Assembly (NCBI RefSeq): GCF_003651225.1
Contig: NZ_RCDB01000001.1
Location: 806,001 to 870,000, forward strand
Length of the DNA: 64,000 bases
Origin: Microbacterium telephonicum
GTDB taxonomy: Bacteria; Actinomycetota; Actinomycetes; Actinomycetales; Microbacteriaceae
Direction: 5' to 3'
The notes under the pieces were generated by a model, which made no database searches, was not told the DNA's origin, and worked only from the letters and a program-made list of their open reading frames with translations. Shown in pieces: positions 1-7,380 of the stretch. Within the stretch, counting starts at the first letter, position 1; each line of letters begins with the position of its first letter. The translations under genes and the position numbers were made by a program.

Positions 1-1
1 C

Positions 2-280
2 GTGCTGGCGTGCCTGCGGATGCTGGCCGAACCCGGCTACGGCTACGGCCTGCTCGAGCAGCTGCAGGAACGCGGCTTCGACACCGATGCCAACACGCTG
101 TACCCGCTGCTGCGGCGCCTCGAGAAGCAGGGGCACCTCACGAGCGAGTGGAACACCGACGAGGCGCGGCCCCGCAAGTTCTACCGCACCTCCGCCGCGG
201 GCGCCGAGCTCGCCCGCGCCCTCACCGACGATTTCCGCGTCATCGCCGCCGCGATCGACGCCCTCCCCGAAGGGCTGTGA
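2..280 (+). CDS. PadR-family transcriptional regulator (5' end outside window)
   Basis: Only the C-terminal 92 residues are present; the true start lies upstream of the window, so the GTG at position 2 is just the first in-frame codon. The fragment carries most of a PadR winged helix: a GYGYGLLEQL recognition-helix region, then TLYPLLRRLEKQGHL, the wing with RKFYR, and a start of the C-terminal helix. PadR proteins are local repressors that often control the adjacent membrane protein gene. The next gene starts 4 nt downstream and encodes a membrane protein with a PadR-partner-type prefix domain, which fits a repressor-target operon. Confidence 0.88.
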   Translation: MLACLRMLAEPGYGYGLLEQLQERGFDTDANTLYPLLRRLEKQGHLTSEWNTDEARPRKFYRTSAAGAELARALTDDFRVIAAAIDALPEGL

Positions 281-283
281 CCC

Positions 284-1240
284 ATGGACGCCACCCTCAC
301 CGACCGCTACATCTCCGCCGCCACGCGCACGGTGCCCGAGAAGCAGCGCCCCGAACTCGCCGCCGACCTACGCGAGCGCATCGCCGACCAGCTCGACGCG
401 CGACGCGAGAGCGGGGTGTCGGATGCCGCGGCGGAACGCTCCGTGCTCACCGAGCTCGGCGACCCCGAGGCGCTCGCCGCCGCGTACATCGACCGGCCGC
501 TGCAGCTGATCGGCCCGCGCTCCTACCTCACGTGGTGGCGGCTGCTGAAGCTGCTGTGGGCGATCGTGCCGGTCTGCGCCGCCTTCGGCGTCGCGCTGGG
601 CATGACCCTCGCGGGCGAGCCGGTGGGCGGGATCATCGGAACCGTCTGGGCCGTCGTGCTCAGCACCGTCGTGCACATCGGGTTCTGGACGACCCTCGTC
701 TTCGCCATCGTCGAGCGGCACGCCAAGGGGCAGGATGTCGGATTCCAGAAGGAGTGGACCCTCGACGACCTGCCCGAGATCAAGGAGACCGGCGCGGGAC
801 TGGCCGAACTCGTCGCCACGCTCGTGTGGCTGGCGATCGCGGCCGGGGCGATCGTGTGGGACCACTTCCTCGGGTTCGTCCCCTCGCACCCCGGTCTGTC
901 GTTCTTCGCGCCGGAGCTGTGGCCGTGGTGGATCACCGCGCTGTTCGTCGCGATCGCGGCGGAGGCCCTCCTGGCCGTGGCCGTCTACGCCCGTGGGCAC
1001 TGGAGCGTCGGCACCGCCGCCGCGAACATCGTGCTCAACGTCGCCGTCGCGGTGCCGGTGCTGTGGCTGCTGAGTCGAGGCGAGCTCATCGACCCCGAGT
1101 TCTGGACCACCCTCGTGCCCGCCGATTCGGCCGACACCGTGGCCACGGTCGTGTCGGTGCTGACCGGTTTCGGCACGGTCGCGATCGCCGGCTGGGACTG
1201 CATCGACGGCATCCTCAAGGCACGACGCGCCCGGCGCTGA
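284..1240 (+). CDS. Membrane protein with permease-prefix (HAAS-like) domain
   Basis: 318 residues. The first ~85 are a soluble helical domain (ELAADLRERIADQL, then LTELGDPEALAAAYIDRPL) that resembles the HAAS/DUF1700-type permease prefix found next to PadR regulators. The rest is hydrophobic, with about six membrane segments starting near LLKLLWAIVPV. It is co-transcribed with the PadR gene (4-nt gap). The family link comes from the helical prefix and the PadR partner; no catalytic residues are visible. Likely an integral membrane protein regulated by PadR in an envelope or stress response; the substrate is unknown. Confidence 0.7.
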   Translation: MDATLTDRYISAATRTVPEKQRPELAADLRERIADQLDARRESGVSDAAAERSVLTELGDPEALAAAYIDRPLQLIGPRSYLTWWRLLKLLWAIVPVCAAFGVALGMTLAGEPVGGIIGTVWAVVLSTVVHIGFWTTLVFAIVERHAKGQDVGFQKEWTLDDLPEIKETGAGLAELVATLVWLAIAAGAIVWDHFLGFVPSHPGLSFFAPELWPWWITALFVAIAAEALLAVAVYARGHWSVGTAAANIVLNVAVAVPVLWLLSRGELIDPEFWTTLVPADSADTVATVVSVLTGFGTVAIAGWDCIDGILKARRARR

Positions 1241-1295
1241 CCGCACGGGGTGTTCCGGCATCCGCGTCGGTGTCAGGATGGCGGGGGAGGAACGG

Positions 1296-1766
1296 ATGCG
1301 GGAGCTCGCGCGGGATCGACGGTCGCGCCGTACCGGGCGCCTCGCAGCGCTCGCCGTGCTGGCGCTGACACCGCTCGCGCTGGCCGGATGCGCCGGCTTC
1401 CAGGTGTTCGGACTCGGGCAGTCGCAGGAATGCGCATCGTGGGTCGACTACCTCACCGAAGACCGCATGGCCGACGACGCGGATGTCGTCGCCGTCGTCA
1501 CCGACGTCACGTCCGCCGGCACCGAGCGGCTCATGGGCTTCGACGCCAACGCCTACACGGTCACCGTCGCGGATGCGGTGACGGGTGATGTCGAGCCCGG
1601 CGAGGAGATGCGGGTGGTCTCGACCGCCGACACCTGCGCGGCACATCCCTACGGCGAGGGCGATCCGATGCTGGGCGGCGCCACCCTGAGGCTGTACCTC
1701 GTGCAAGACGGCGACGTGCTGCGCACCCTGACGCCGTTCGCCGGCGTCGTGGTCGAGGAGGACTGA
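1296..1766 (+). CDS. Putative lipoprotein
   Basis: 156 residues from the ATG at 1296, chosen because GGGGGAGG (1282-1290) sits 5-6 nt upstream; an in-frame ATG at 1278 lacks such a site. The N-terminus is Arg-rich, then a hydrophobic stretch ends in the lipobox LALAGC, so the mature protein should be lipid-anchored outside the membrane. The remainder contains three further cysteines and no domain I recognise; it looks like a small beta-rich extracellular domain. Convergent with the gene at 1770 (3-nt gap). Confidence 0.7.
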   Translation: MRELARDRRSRRTGRLAALAVLALTPLALAGCAGFQVFGLGQSQECASWVDYLTEDRMADDADVVAVVTDVTSAGTERLMGFDANAYTVTVADAVTGDVEPGEEMRVVSTADTCAAHPYGEGDPMLGGATLRLYLVQDGDVLRTLTPFAGVVVEED

Positions 1767-1769
1767 GGT

Positions 1770-2168
1770 TCAGCCGACGCGGGTGCCGCACATGCCGCAG
1801 ACGCCGCTCGGCGGCACCTCGACGAAGCAGTCCGGGCACAGCGCCGCGACGCGTTCGGGCACCTTGGGCGCGGCGACGCGCTCGGCGCGGGGGGCGCGCT
1901 CGGCGCGGGCGCGGGGCGCCTTCGCGGCCGCGACGGGCGGGGCGAGCTTCGCCTTCGGCTTGTGGTCGGCGCAGTAGTACCGCACGAATCCGGCCGGGTT
2001 GTTCGGGTGCTTGTGCTTGACCACCCAGAGTCCCTCGCGCGGCCACGGCTCGCTGGCGGGACCGCATCCGGCGCACCGGGTCGGCTCGCCCGGCACGGCC
2101 TCGGCGGCCGGGACCGCGAGTTCGAAGGGGAGGGCGTCGCGCCAGTCCGAGGAGTTCCTGATCTGCAC
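1770..2168 (-). CDS. Small protein with paired Cys motifs (zinc-ribbon-like), hypothetical
   Basis: 132 residues from GTG at 2168, chosen because GGGAAGG lies 6 nt upstream; an in-frame ATG at 2189 has no ribosome site. Cysteine groups are CAGCG near the N-terminus, YYCADH in the middle and CPDC...CGMCG at the C-terminus, separated by a basic Ala/Lys/Arg/Pro-rich linker (APRARAERAPRAER). The last pair resembles a zinc ribbon, and the linker suggests nucleic-acid contact. I do not recognise the family and infer no function. Confidence 0.62.
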   Translation of the reverse strand: MQIRNSSDWRDALPFELAVPAAEAVPGEPTRCAGCGPASEPWPREGLWVVKHKHPNNPAGFVRYYCADHKPKAKLAPPVAAAKAPRARAERAPRAERVAAPKVPERVAALCPDCFVEVPPSGVCGMCGTRVG

Positions 2169-2269
2169 GATGCGCCTTCCCGACGGCATCCGTCGGGGAG
2201 GGTGTCGCCGTGCTCCATTGTCCCATGCCGGGGTGGCCCGTGGGGGCCGGTGAGGGGCGGGCGGCGCGC

Positions 2270-2371
2270 TCAGCGGTGCGCGGCCCAGCCCGACCAGTCC
2301 GCCGCGGCCACGACGCAGAAGCGGTTGCCCTCGGGATCCACGCGGATGACGATCGAGCCGACGACGAGCAT
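2270..2371 (-). pseudogene. Remnant of a VOC/glyoxalase-family gene (C-terminal tail only)
   Basis: A 33-codon reading frame contains RVDPEGNRFCVV, which matches the last strand of VOC (glyoxalase/bleomycin-resistance) domains, where DPxGNxFxV carries a conserved metal-ligand region. No upstream glyoxalase half is visible: the preceding DNA encodes the C-terminus of the GNAT-methyltransferase protein in another frame. Its ATG overlaps that gene's stop (TGATG), so a short peptide could still be made by coupling. Best read as the relic of a deleted gene. Confidence 0.6.
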
Positions 2372-3399
2372 CAGCGCGCCCTCCGCGCAGCGGGGCGGCG
2401 CGCCGTCACGCCGAGCCAGCGATCGGCCGCGCCCGGCGTCGTGATGTCGCGCACGCGCACGTCCGACCATCCGGCGGCGGTGAACGCCGCGGCAAGGGGC
2501 GCGGCGCGCCAGTACACGTAGTGCCGCGGAGCGTCGAGCTTGTGGGTCGACCAGCCCTCGCCGTCGCCTTCCTTGAACGACGCGGCGATCACCCCGCCGG
2601 GCACCGTGGCCCGCAGCGCCGTGCCGAGCACGCGCGGCAGCTCGGGGCGGTCCACGTGCGGCAGCACCGCATTCGCGAACACGGCGTCGTACGGTCCGCC
2701 GAAGTCCGCCGCGCGCACATCCAGCATCCGCGCGGCGTGCCCCGCCGCCTTCTGCAGCGTGACGAACGGCCCCGCCGCGTCGGTGCGGTCGACGACGAGG
2801 CCGGCGGCCTCCAGCGCGTCCGCATCGCGTCCCGGCCCCGTGCCGAGTTCGAGTACGCTGCCGCCCTCGCGCACGAGAGCCAGCAGGTCGTCGGCGAGCG
2901 GTGAACGGTACGGCCCGATCGGGGTCGTCTGGATGAACCGCAGCGCGCCCGCGCGATACGCGGCCAGGGTGAGGTCGGCGGCGTCGCCCAGCGGCGCGGC
3001 GGTGCAGGCGTACCGCGGATGCGGGGCGCCGGCGACCGATTCGAAGGCGAACCCGACGTCCGCGTAGAAGCCGATGGCCTCGGCATCCGCGTCGGTGCGC
3101 ACCGGGAGGGTGCTGTGGGAGCGGCGGACCGCGTCGATGAGGCGCCGCCCGATGCCGTGGCCGCGGTGCTTCGGGTCGACCGCGATGTAGCGCAGCGTCA
3201 CGGCGTCGGCACCGACGGACCAGGCCGCGAACCCCCGCAACTCGGGGTCGAAGTAGCCGGCGGTCTCGAGCGTCGGCAGTTCCACGTTGCGCACCCACGG
3301 CAGCGCGTCGGCCTCGACGGCGGCGGCGTCCCACAGCAGCGGCCACAACTCGTCCGACTGCCGGTCTTCGGCGGTCAGCGGCCGGATCGTCGCGGTCAT
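2371..3399 (-). CDS. GNAT acetyltransferase-SAM methyltransferase fusion
   Basis: 342 residues in two domains. Residues ~1-145 are a GNAT fold: TLRYIAVDPKHRGHGIGRRL is the acetyl-CoA pyrophosphate loop (RGHGIG), followed by AIGFYADVGFAFE. Residues ~165-335 are a class I methyltransferase: SVLELGTGPGRDADAL is the SAM-binding motif I, then YDAVFANAVLPHV and the motif PGGVIAASFKEGDGEG. Small-molecule substrates are likely but unknown. The start sits 6 nt after a TAGAGT box, giving a probable leaderless transcript, divergent from menB. Confidence 0.82.
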   Translation of the reverse strand: MTATIRPLTAEDRQSDELWPLLWDAAAVEADALPWVRNVELPTLETAGYFDPELRGFAAWSVGADAVTLRYIAVDPKHRGHGIGRRLIDAVRRSHSTLPVRTDADAEAIGFYADVGFAFESVAGAPHPRYACTAAPLGDAADLTLAAYRAGALRFIQTTPIGPYRSPLADDLLALVREGGSVLELGTGPGRDADALEAAGLVVDRTDAAGPFVTLQKAAGHAARMLDVRAADFGGPYDAVFANAVLPHVDRPELPRVLGTALRATVPGGVIAASFKEGDGEGWSTHKLDAPRHYVYWRAAPLAAAFTAAGWSDVRVRDITTPGAADRWLGVTARRPAARRAR

Positions 3400-3405
3400 G
3401 TCGCG

Positions 3406-3411
3406 ACTCTA
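3406..3411 (-). promoter_or_regulatory. -10 box, GNAT-methyltransferase gene
   Basis: TAGAGT on the minus strand ends 6 nt before the ATG at 3399; transcription from it would start at or beside the start codon. Confidence 0.55.
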
Positions 3412-3475
3412 GCGAGCCCGCGGCGGGCTGTCAGCGGCCCGGCGACGGGGCGGCAGGGTCGTTGCAGGGCCCGCG

Positions 3476-3481
3476 TAGTCT
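3476..3481 (+). promoter_or_regulatory. -10 box, menB (leaderless)
   Basis: TAGTCT with a 6-nt gap (GGGCGG) to the GTG start. No separate ribosome-binding site fits. Confidence 0.55.
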
Positions 3482-3487
3482 GGGCGG

Positions 3488-4390
3488 GTGACCGTCTCCG
3501 ACCTGTTCGACCCGTCCGAGTGGGTGCTCGCGCCCGGCGCCGAGGACTACACCGACATCACGGCGCACGTCTCCGTCGACGGCGGCGTCGCCCGCATCGC
3601 GTTCGACCGGCCCGAGGTGCGCAATGCCTTCCGGCCGCACACCGTCGACGAGCTCTACCGCGCCCTCGACATCGCCCGGCAGGATCCGCGCATCGGCGTC
3701 GTGCTGCTCACCGGCAACGGTCCGAGCCCGAAGGACGGCGGATGGGCGTTCTGCTCCGGTGGCGACCAGCGCATCCGCGGACGCGACGGCTACAAGTACT
3801 CCGACGACGAGACGACCGTCCACGATCCCGCCCGCGCGGGACGGCTGCACATCCTCGAGGTGCAGCGCCTCATCCGTTTCATGCCGAAGGTCGTCATCGC
3901 CGTGGTACCCGGCTGGGCGGCCGGCGGCGGCCATTCGCTGCACGTCGTGTGCGACCTGACGATCGCATCGGCCGAGCACGGCCGGTTCAAACAGACCGAC
4001 GCGGATGTGGGCTCGTTCGACGCCGGATACGGCTCGGCGTACATGGCCCGCCAGGTGGGTCAGAAGTTCGCGCGCGAGGTGTTCTTCCTCGCCGAGGAGT
4101 ACTCCGCCCAGCGCGCGTACGAGATGGGCGGCGTGAACCGGGTCGTGCCGCACGCCGAACTCGAGCGCGAAGCCCTCGCGATGGCGCGCACCATCCTGAC
4201 GAAGTCGCCCACGGCGATCCGGATGCTGAAGTTCGCGTTCAACGCCGTCGACGACGGCATGGTCGGGCAGCAGGTGTTCGCGGGGGAGGCCACGCGCCTC
4301 GCCTACGGCACCGACGAAGCCGTCGAGGGGCGCGACGCGTTCCTCGAGAAGCGCGCACCCGACTGGTCGGCCTTCCCGTACCACTTCTGA
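3488..4390 (+). CDS. menB: 1,4-dihydroxy-2-naphthoyl-CoA synthase
   Basis: 300 residues, crotonase fold, cytosolic. MenB closes the second ring of the naphthoquinone by an intramolecular Claisen condensation of o-succinylbenzoyl-CoA. Visible hallmarks: FDRPEVRNAFRPHTVDEL near the N-terminus, FCSGGDQRIRG (oxyanion hole region, residues ~85-95), the active-site segment WAAGGGHSLHVVCDLTIAS (~140-158), and DVGSFDAGYGS, the Asp/Tyr region specific to MenB. The C-terminus WSAFPYHF is typical of the actinobacterial enzyme. GTG start after a leaderless-type promoter; stop overlaps the menE start by 1 nt. Confidence 0.96.
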   Translation: MTVSDLFDPSEWVLAPGAEDYTDITAHVSVDGGVARIAFDRPEVRNAFRPHTVDELYRALDIARQDPRIGVVLLTGNGPSPKDGGWAFCSGGDQRIRGRDGYKYSDDETTVHDPARAGRLHILEVQRLIRFMPKVVIAVVPGWAAGGGHSLHVVCDLTIASAEHGRFKQTDADVGSFDAGYGSAYMARQVGQKFAREVFFLAEEYSAQRAYEMGGVNRVVPHAELEREALAMARTILTKSPTAIRMLKFAFNAVDDGMVGQQVFAGEATRLAYGTDEAVEGRDAFLEKRAPDWSAFPYHF

Positions 4391-5523
4391 TGCACGCCGC
4401 CGACGTGCTGCGGGGCCTGCGCGCCGTCATCGACGGCGCCGGTGCGCCGCTGTTCCTCGGAGACGCGGGTGGGGCCGTCGGCGGCGACGCCGGACGGCTG
4501 CCGGCGCCGCCGGGGACGGCGGTCGTGGTGACCACCTCGGGGTCGTCGGGGTACCCGAAGAGCGTCGTGCTCAGCCGCTCCGCCCTCATCGCGAGCACGA
4601 CCGCCACCGCCGAGCGGCTCGGCGAGGGGCGATGGCTGCTCGCGCTGCCGGCGACCTACATCGCGGGCGTGCAGGTGCTCGTGCGCAGCCTCATGGCGGG
4701 GCACGAACCGGCGCTGCTGTCGGGCTCGTTCTCGGCGGAGGCGTTCGCCGCGCTCGCCGCGACGATGCACTCCCGCGTCGGTGACGTCGACGTCCCGGTC
4801 TACACGTCCCTCGTGCCGGCGCAGCTGCAGACCCTGCTCGACGCCGCGGATGCCGGCATCCGCACCCATCTCGACACCTTCGCCGCCGTGCTCGTCGGCG
4901 GTCAGGCCCTGGCGCCCGCCCTCGCAGAGCGTGCCGCGGCCTCGGGCGTGCGGATCGTGCGCACCTACGGCTCGAGCGAGACGGCCGGAGGCTGCGTCTA
5001 CGACGGCGTCCCGCTGCGCGGCGCGACTCTGCGCATCGTCGACGGCGAGGTGCAGGTGAGTGGACCGATGCTCGCCGACGGCTACCTCGGCGAGCCCGAG
5101 CGCACCGCAGACGTGTTCATCCGGGACGACGACGGTACCCGCTGGTACCGCACCGGCGACGCCGGAACCCTCGACGGAGGCGTGCTGCGGGTCACCGGCC
5201 GGCGGGACAACGTCATCGTCTCCGGGGGAGTGAACGTGTCGCTCGACCGCGTCGAGCAGGCGGTGCGTACGCTCGCCGGACTCGAAACCGCGGTCGTGGT
5301 GCCGGTCACCGACGAGCGGTGGGGGCAGGGGTCGGTCGTCGTCCTCGACGAGGCCGCGCGGCGCGGCGACCCCGACGTGCTGGAGCGCATCCGTGCCGCC
5401 GTCGGCGCGCAGCTGGGCGCGCCCGCGCGGCCGCGCGGCATCCTCGCCGTCGACGAAGTGCCGCTGCTGCCCAGCGGCAAACCCGACCGCGCCGCCCTCG
5501 CCCGCCGCGTCGCCGACGCGTGA
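4390..5523 (+). CDS. menE: o-Succinylbenzoate-CoA ligase
   Basis: 377 residues from ATG 4390 (TGATG overlap with menB). An adenylate-forming enzyme that activates o-succinylbenzoate with ATP and CoA, giving the MenB substrate. Motifs: TTSGSSGYPKSVVLS is the phosphate loop (residues ~47-61), VRTYGSSETAGG is the A5 region, GTRWYRTGDAG carries the conserved ribose-binding Asp, VTGRRDNVIVSGGVNVS is the hinge, and LPSGKPDR at the C-terminus bears the catalytic Lys. Shorter than classical acyl-CoA ligases (~500 residues), as usual for actinobacterial MenE. Pairs with menB in one operon. Confidence 0.94.
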   Translation: MHAADVLRGLRAVIDGAGAPLFLGDAGGAVGGDAGRLPAPPGTAVVVTTSGSSGYPKSVVLSRSALIASTTATAERLGEGRWLLALPATYIAGVQVLVRSLMAGHEPALLSGSFSAEAFAALAATMHSRVGDVDVPVYTSLVPAQLQTLLDAADAGIRTHLDTFAAVLVGGQALAPALAERAAASGVRIVRTYGSSETAGGCVYDGVPLRGATLRIVDGEVQVSGPMLADGYLGEPERTADVFIRDDDGTRWYRTGDAGTLDGGVLRVTGRRDNVIVSGGVNVSLDRVEQAVRTLAGLETAVVVPVTDERWGQGSVVVLDEAARRGDPDVLERIRAAVGAQLGAPARPRGILAVDEVPLLPSGKPDRAALARRVADA

Positions 5524-5528
5524 GCCGC

Positions 5529-5615
5529 GTTTCGACTCGCTGCGCTCGCTCACGACCGGAAGGGGGCGACCTGCTTCCGGTCGTTGAGCGAGGACCGCAG
5601 CGACGAGTCGAAACG
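5529..5615. repeat. Family A inverted repeat
   Basis: Left arm 5529-5559 (GTTTCGACTCGCTGCGCTCG, continuing to ACCGG) and right arm 5573-5615, its near-exact reverse complement ending GACGAGTCGAAACGC. It lies after the menE stop and could act as a transcript-end hairpin. Another copy, with an extra tandem arm, is at 11117-11255. Confidence 0.85.
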
Positions 5616-5639
5616 CCAGGGCGCCACAGCGCGCGGATC

Positions 5640-5645
5640 TAGGAT
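5640..5645 (+). promoter_or_regulatory. -10 box, menA
   Basis: TAGGAT, 8 nt before the GTG start at 5654; slightly longer gap than most in this window. Confidence 0.45.
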
Positions 5646-5653
5646 GAACGTTC

Positions 5654-6631
5654 GTGGCAGGCAGCACGCGTAAGAAGAATCACGCCGGACCGAAGAAGCA
5701 GAAGGTCCACGGCAACCCGCAGAAGGCGCACCAGTCCCGCGACCCGCGGCACACCGAGCCGGCGACCCTCGGGGACTGGATCGGCGCCGCACGGCTGCGC
5801 ACCCTGCCGCTCGCGATCACGCCCGTGCTCATCGGCACCGGGGCGGCGCTCATCGTGCAGGGGCCGTTCCACTGGGTCATCGCGCTGGCCTGCCTGGTCG
5901 TCGCGCTCGCGCTGCAGATCGGCGTCAACTACGCCAACGACTACAGCGACGGCGTCCGCGGCACCGACGACCATCGCGTCGGCCCCGCCCGGCTGACCGC
6001 GTCACGCAAGGCGAAGCCGCGCACGGTGCTCGCCGTCGCGCTGGCGTTCTTCGGCATCGCGGCGATCGCCGGCATCGGCATCGTCGTGCGCACGGGACAC
6101 TGGTGGATGCTGGCCGTCGGCGCGGTGTGCATCGTCGCGGCCTGGTTCTACACCGGCGGCAAGCGCCCGTACGGCTACTACGGCTTCGGCGAGGTCGTCG
6201 TCTTCGTCTTCTTCGGACTCGTCGCCACCGTCGGCACGACGTTCGTCCAGGCGGGTTACGTCCCCGACGAAGCGTGGATCGGCGCCGTCGCAGCGGGACT
6301 GTTCGCCTGCGCCGTGCTCGTCGCCAACAACCTGCGCGACATCGACCAGGACCGGCTCGCGCGCAAGCGCACCCTCACCGTGCTCATCGGCCGACGCGCG
6401 TCGCAGATCCTGTTCACGGTGCTCGTCGTGGTGCCGTTCCTGCTCACGTTCCTGTTGGCGCCGTTCCACCCGATCGCCTGGCTCACGCTGTTGGGGCTGA
6501 TCCCGGCCGCCGCCGCGATCCTCATCGTGTGGACCTACCGGGCGCCGCGCGAGCTCGTCGTCGCCCTGGCGATCACGTCGTTCACGTCGCTCGCCTACGG
6601 GGCCCTGCTGTTCTGGGCGTTCGCCGGCTGA
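5654..6631 (+). CDS. menA: 1,4-dihydroxy-2-naphthoate polyprenyltransferase
   Basis: 325 residues, UbiA superfamily, integral membrane. It attaches the polyprenyl tail to dihydroxynaphthoate, giving demethylmenaquinone. A basic ~30-residue N-terminal tail (STRKKNHAGPKKQKVHG) precedes about nine membrane segments. The first Asp-rich motif is NYANDYSDGVRGTDD (~residues 96-110), and NNLRDIDQDRLARKRTL is the second (~230-246), both binding magnesium-diphosphate. GTG start. The tail substrate is probably supplied by the polyprenyl synthase at 13987. Confidence 0.95.
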   Translation: MAGSTRKKNHAGPKKQKVHGNPQKAHQSRDPRHTEPATLGDWIGAARLRTLPLAITPVLIGTGAALIVQGPFHWVIALACLVVALALQIGVNYANDYSDGVRGTDDHRVGPARLTASRKAKPRTVLAVALAFFGIAAIAGIGIVVRTGHWWMLAVGAVCIVAAWFYTGGKRPYGYYGFGEVVVFVFFGLVATVGTTFVQAGYVPDEAWIGAVAAGLFACAVLVANNLRDIDQDRLARKRTLTVLIGRRASQILFTVLVVVPFLLTFLLAPFHPIAWLTLLGLIPAAAAILIVWTYRAPRELVVALAITSFTSLAYGALLFWAFAG

Positions 6632-6655
6632 CGCCGATTCGCCGGCTGACGCCGA
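6620..6655. repeat. 18-bp perfect tandem duplication over the menA stop
   Basis: TTCGCCGGCTGACGCCGA occurs twice head to tail (6620-6637, 6638-6655). The first copy holds the menA stop, so the protein is unchanged. Confidence 0.9.
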
Positions 6656-6665
6656 ACGGGCCGGG

Positions 6666-6953
6666 TCAGGCCTCGCCCGCGGCGTCTCCGGCGGCGGCAT
6701 CCTCGGCGGCGGCATCCTGCTCCTCGCCGGTGCGGCGGCGCCGGGCGGAGCGACGCTCCTCCATGTCGGTCGCCATGTCGGCCAGCGGGCGGCGCAGGAA
6801 GAGCACCGAGAGGCTCAGGCCGATGAGGGCGGCGAAGATCGCCGAGAGCCAGTAGTACTCGCGCAGCACCGGGAACAGCATCATGATGCCGAACGGCACG
6901 AGGAAGGCGAGCAGCCGCAGCGCGGTGAAGACGGCGGTCGAGCGGATGCGCAT
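6666..6953 (-). CDS. DUF4229 small membrane protein
   Basis: 95 residues. Two hydrophobic segments (about residues 8-28 and 33-52) are joined by LREYYWLSAI, followed by RRPLADMATDMEERR and an acidic Ala-rich tail. The pattern matches the DUF4229 family, found in actinobacteria next to menaquinone genes; the function is unknown. It is divergent from the gene at 7009. The ATG lies 6 nt after a TAGACT box. Confidence 0.8.
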   Translation of the reverse strand: MRIRSTAVFTALRLLAFLVPFGIMMLFPVLREYYWLSAIFAALIGLSLSVLFLRRPLADMATDMEERRSARRRRTGEEQDAAAEDAAAGDAAGEA

Positions 6954-6959
6954 TATCCC

Positions 6960-6965
6960 AGTCTA
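6960..6965 (-). promoter_or_regulatory. -10 box, DUF4229 gene
   Basis: Minus-strand TAGACT, 6-nt gap to ATG 6953. Confidence 0.55.
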
Positions 6966-6996
6966 GGCGCGCGGTCCGCATCCCTTTCTTCGCGCC

Positions 6997-7002
6997 TAGG
7001 AT
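6997..7002 (+). promoter_or_regulatory. -10 box, PLDc_N protein and menD
   Basis: TAGGAT, 6-nt gap (GGAACC) to GTG 7009. Confidence 0.55.
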
Positions 7003-7008
7003 GGAACC

Positions 7009-7380
7009 GTGGCGCGCGTGTACCTCATCCTGGCGCTGCTGGCGATCACGTTCTGGGTCTACAGCATCGTCGACTGCGCGCTCCAGCCGCCCACCCGTCA
7101 CCGCGGGGTGAGCAAGCCGGTGTGGCTGCTGATCGTGATCCTGCTGCCCGTGCTCGGCGGCATCCTCTGGTTCGTGATCGGCCGCTCCGCGCGCCGCGTG
7201 GCCCCGGTCTACCGGGCACCCGACGACAACCCGGAGTTCCTCGGGACGATCGGCGGCATCTCCGATCAGGACGAGCGCATCCGCCGACTCGAGGAGGAGC
7301 TCGCCGCGCTCGACGCCGAGGACGACGACCCCCGCACGCCGCCGACCGCGGGCGACGACGACCGGCCCACCCGCACCTGA
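7009..7380 (+). CDS. PLDc_N (cardiolipin-synthase N-terminal-like) membrane protein
   Basis: 123 residues. Two membrane helices (about residues 3-22 and 38-58) around DCALQPPTRHRGVSKPVWLL match the PLDc_N domain, whose Trp/Pro-rich helix ends in LPVLGGILWFVIGRS. The remaining half is acidic and low-complexity. No HKD phospholipase motif is present, so it is not an enzyme by itself. Its stop overlaps the menD start by 1 nt, so the two are translationally coupled. Confidence 0.85.
   Translation: MARVYLILALLAITFWVYSIVDCALQPPTRHRGVSKPVWLLIVILLPVLGGILWFVIGRSARRVAPVYRAPDDNPEFLGTIGGISDQDERIRRLEEELAALDAEDDDPRTPPTAGDDDRPTRT

Noticed and set aside
3019-4389. Upstream extension of the menE reading frame
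   Set aside because: It overlaps menB in another frame; ATG 4390 with TGATG coupling is the true start.
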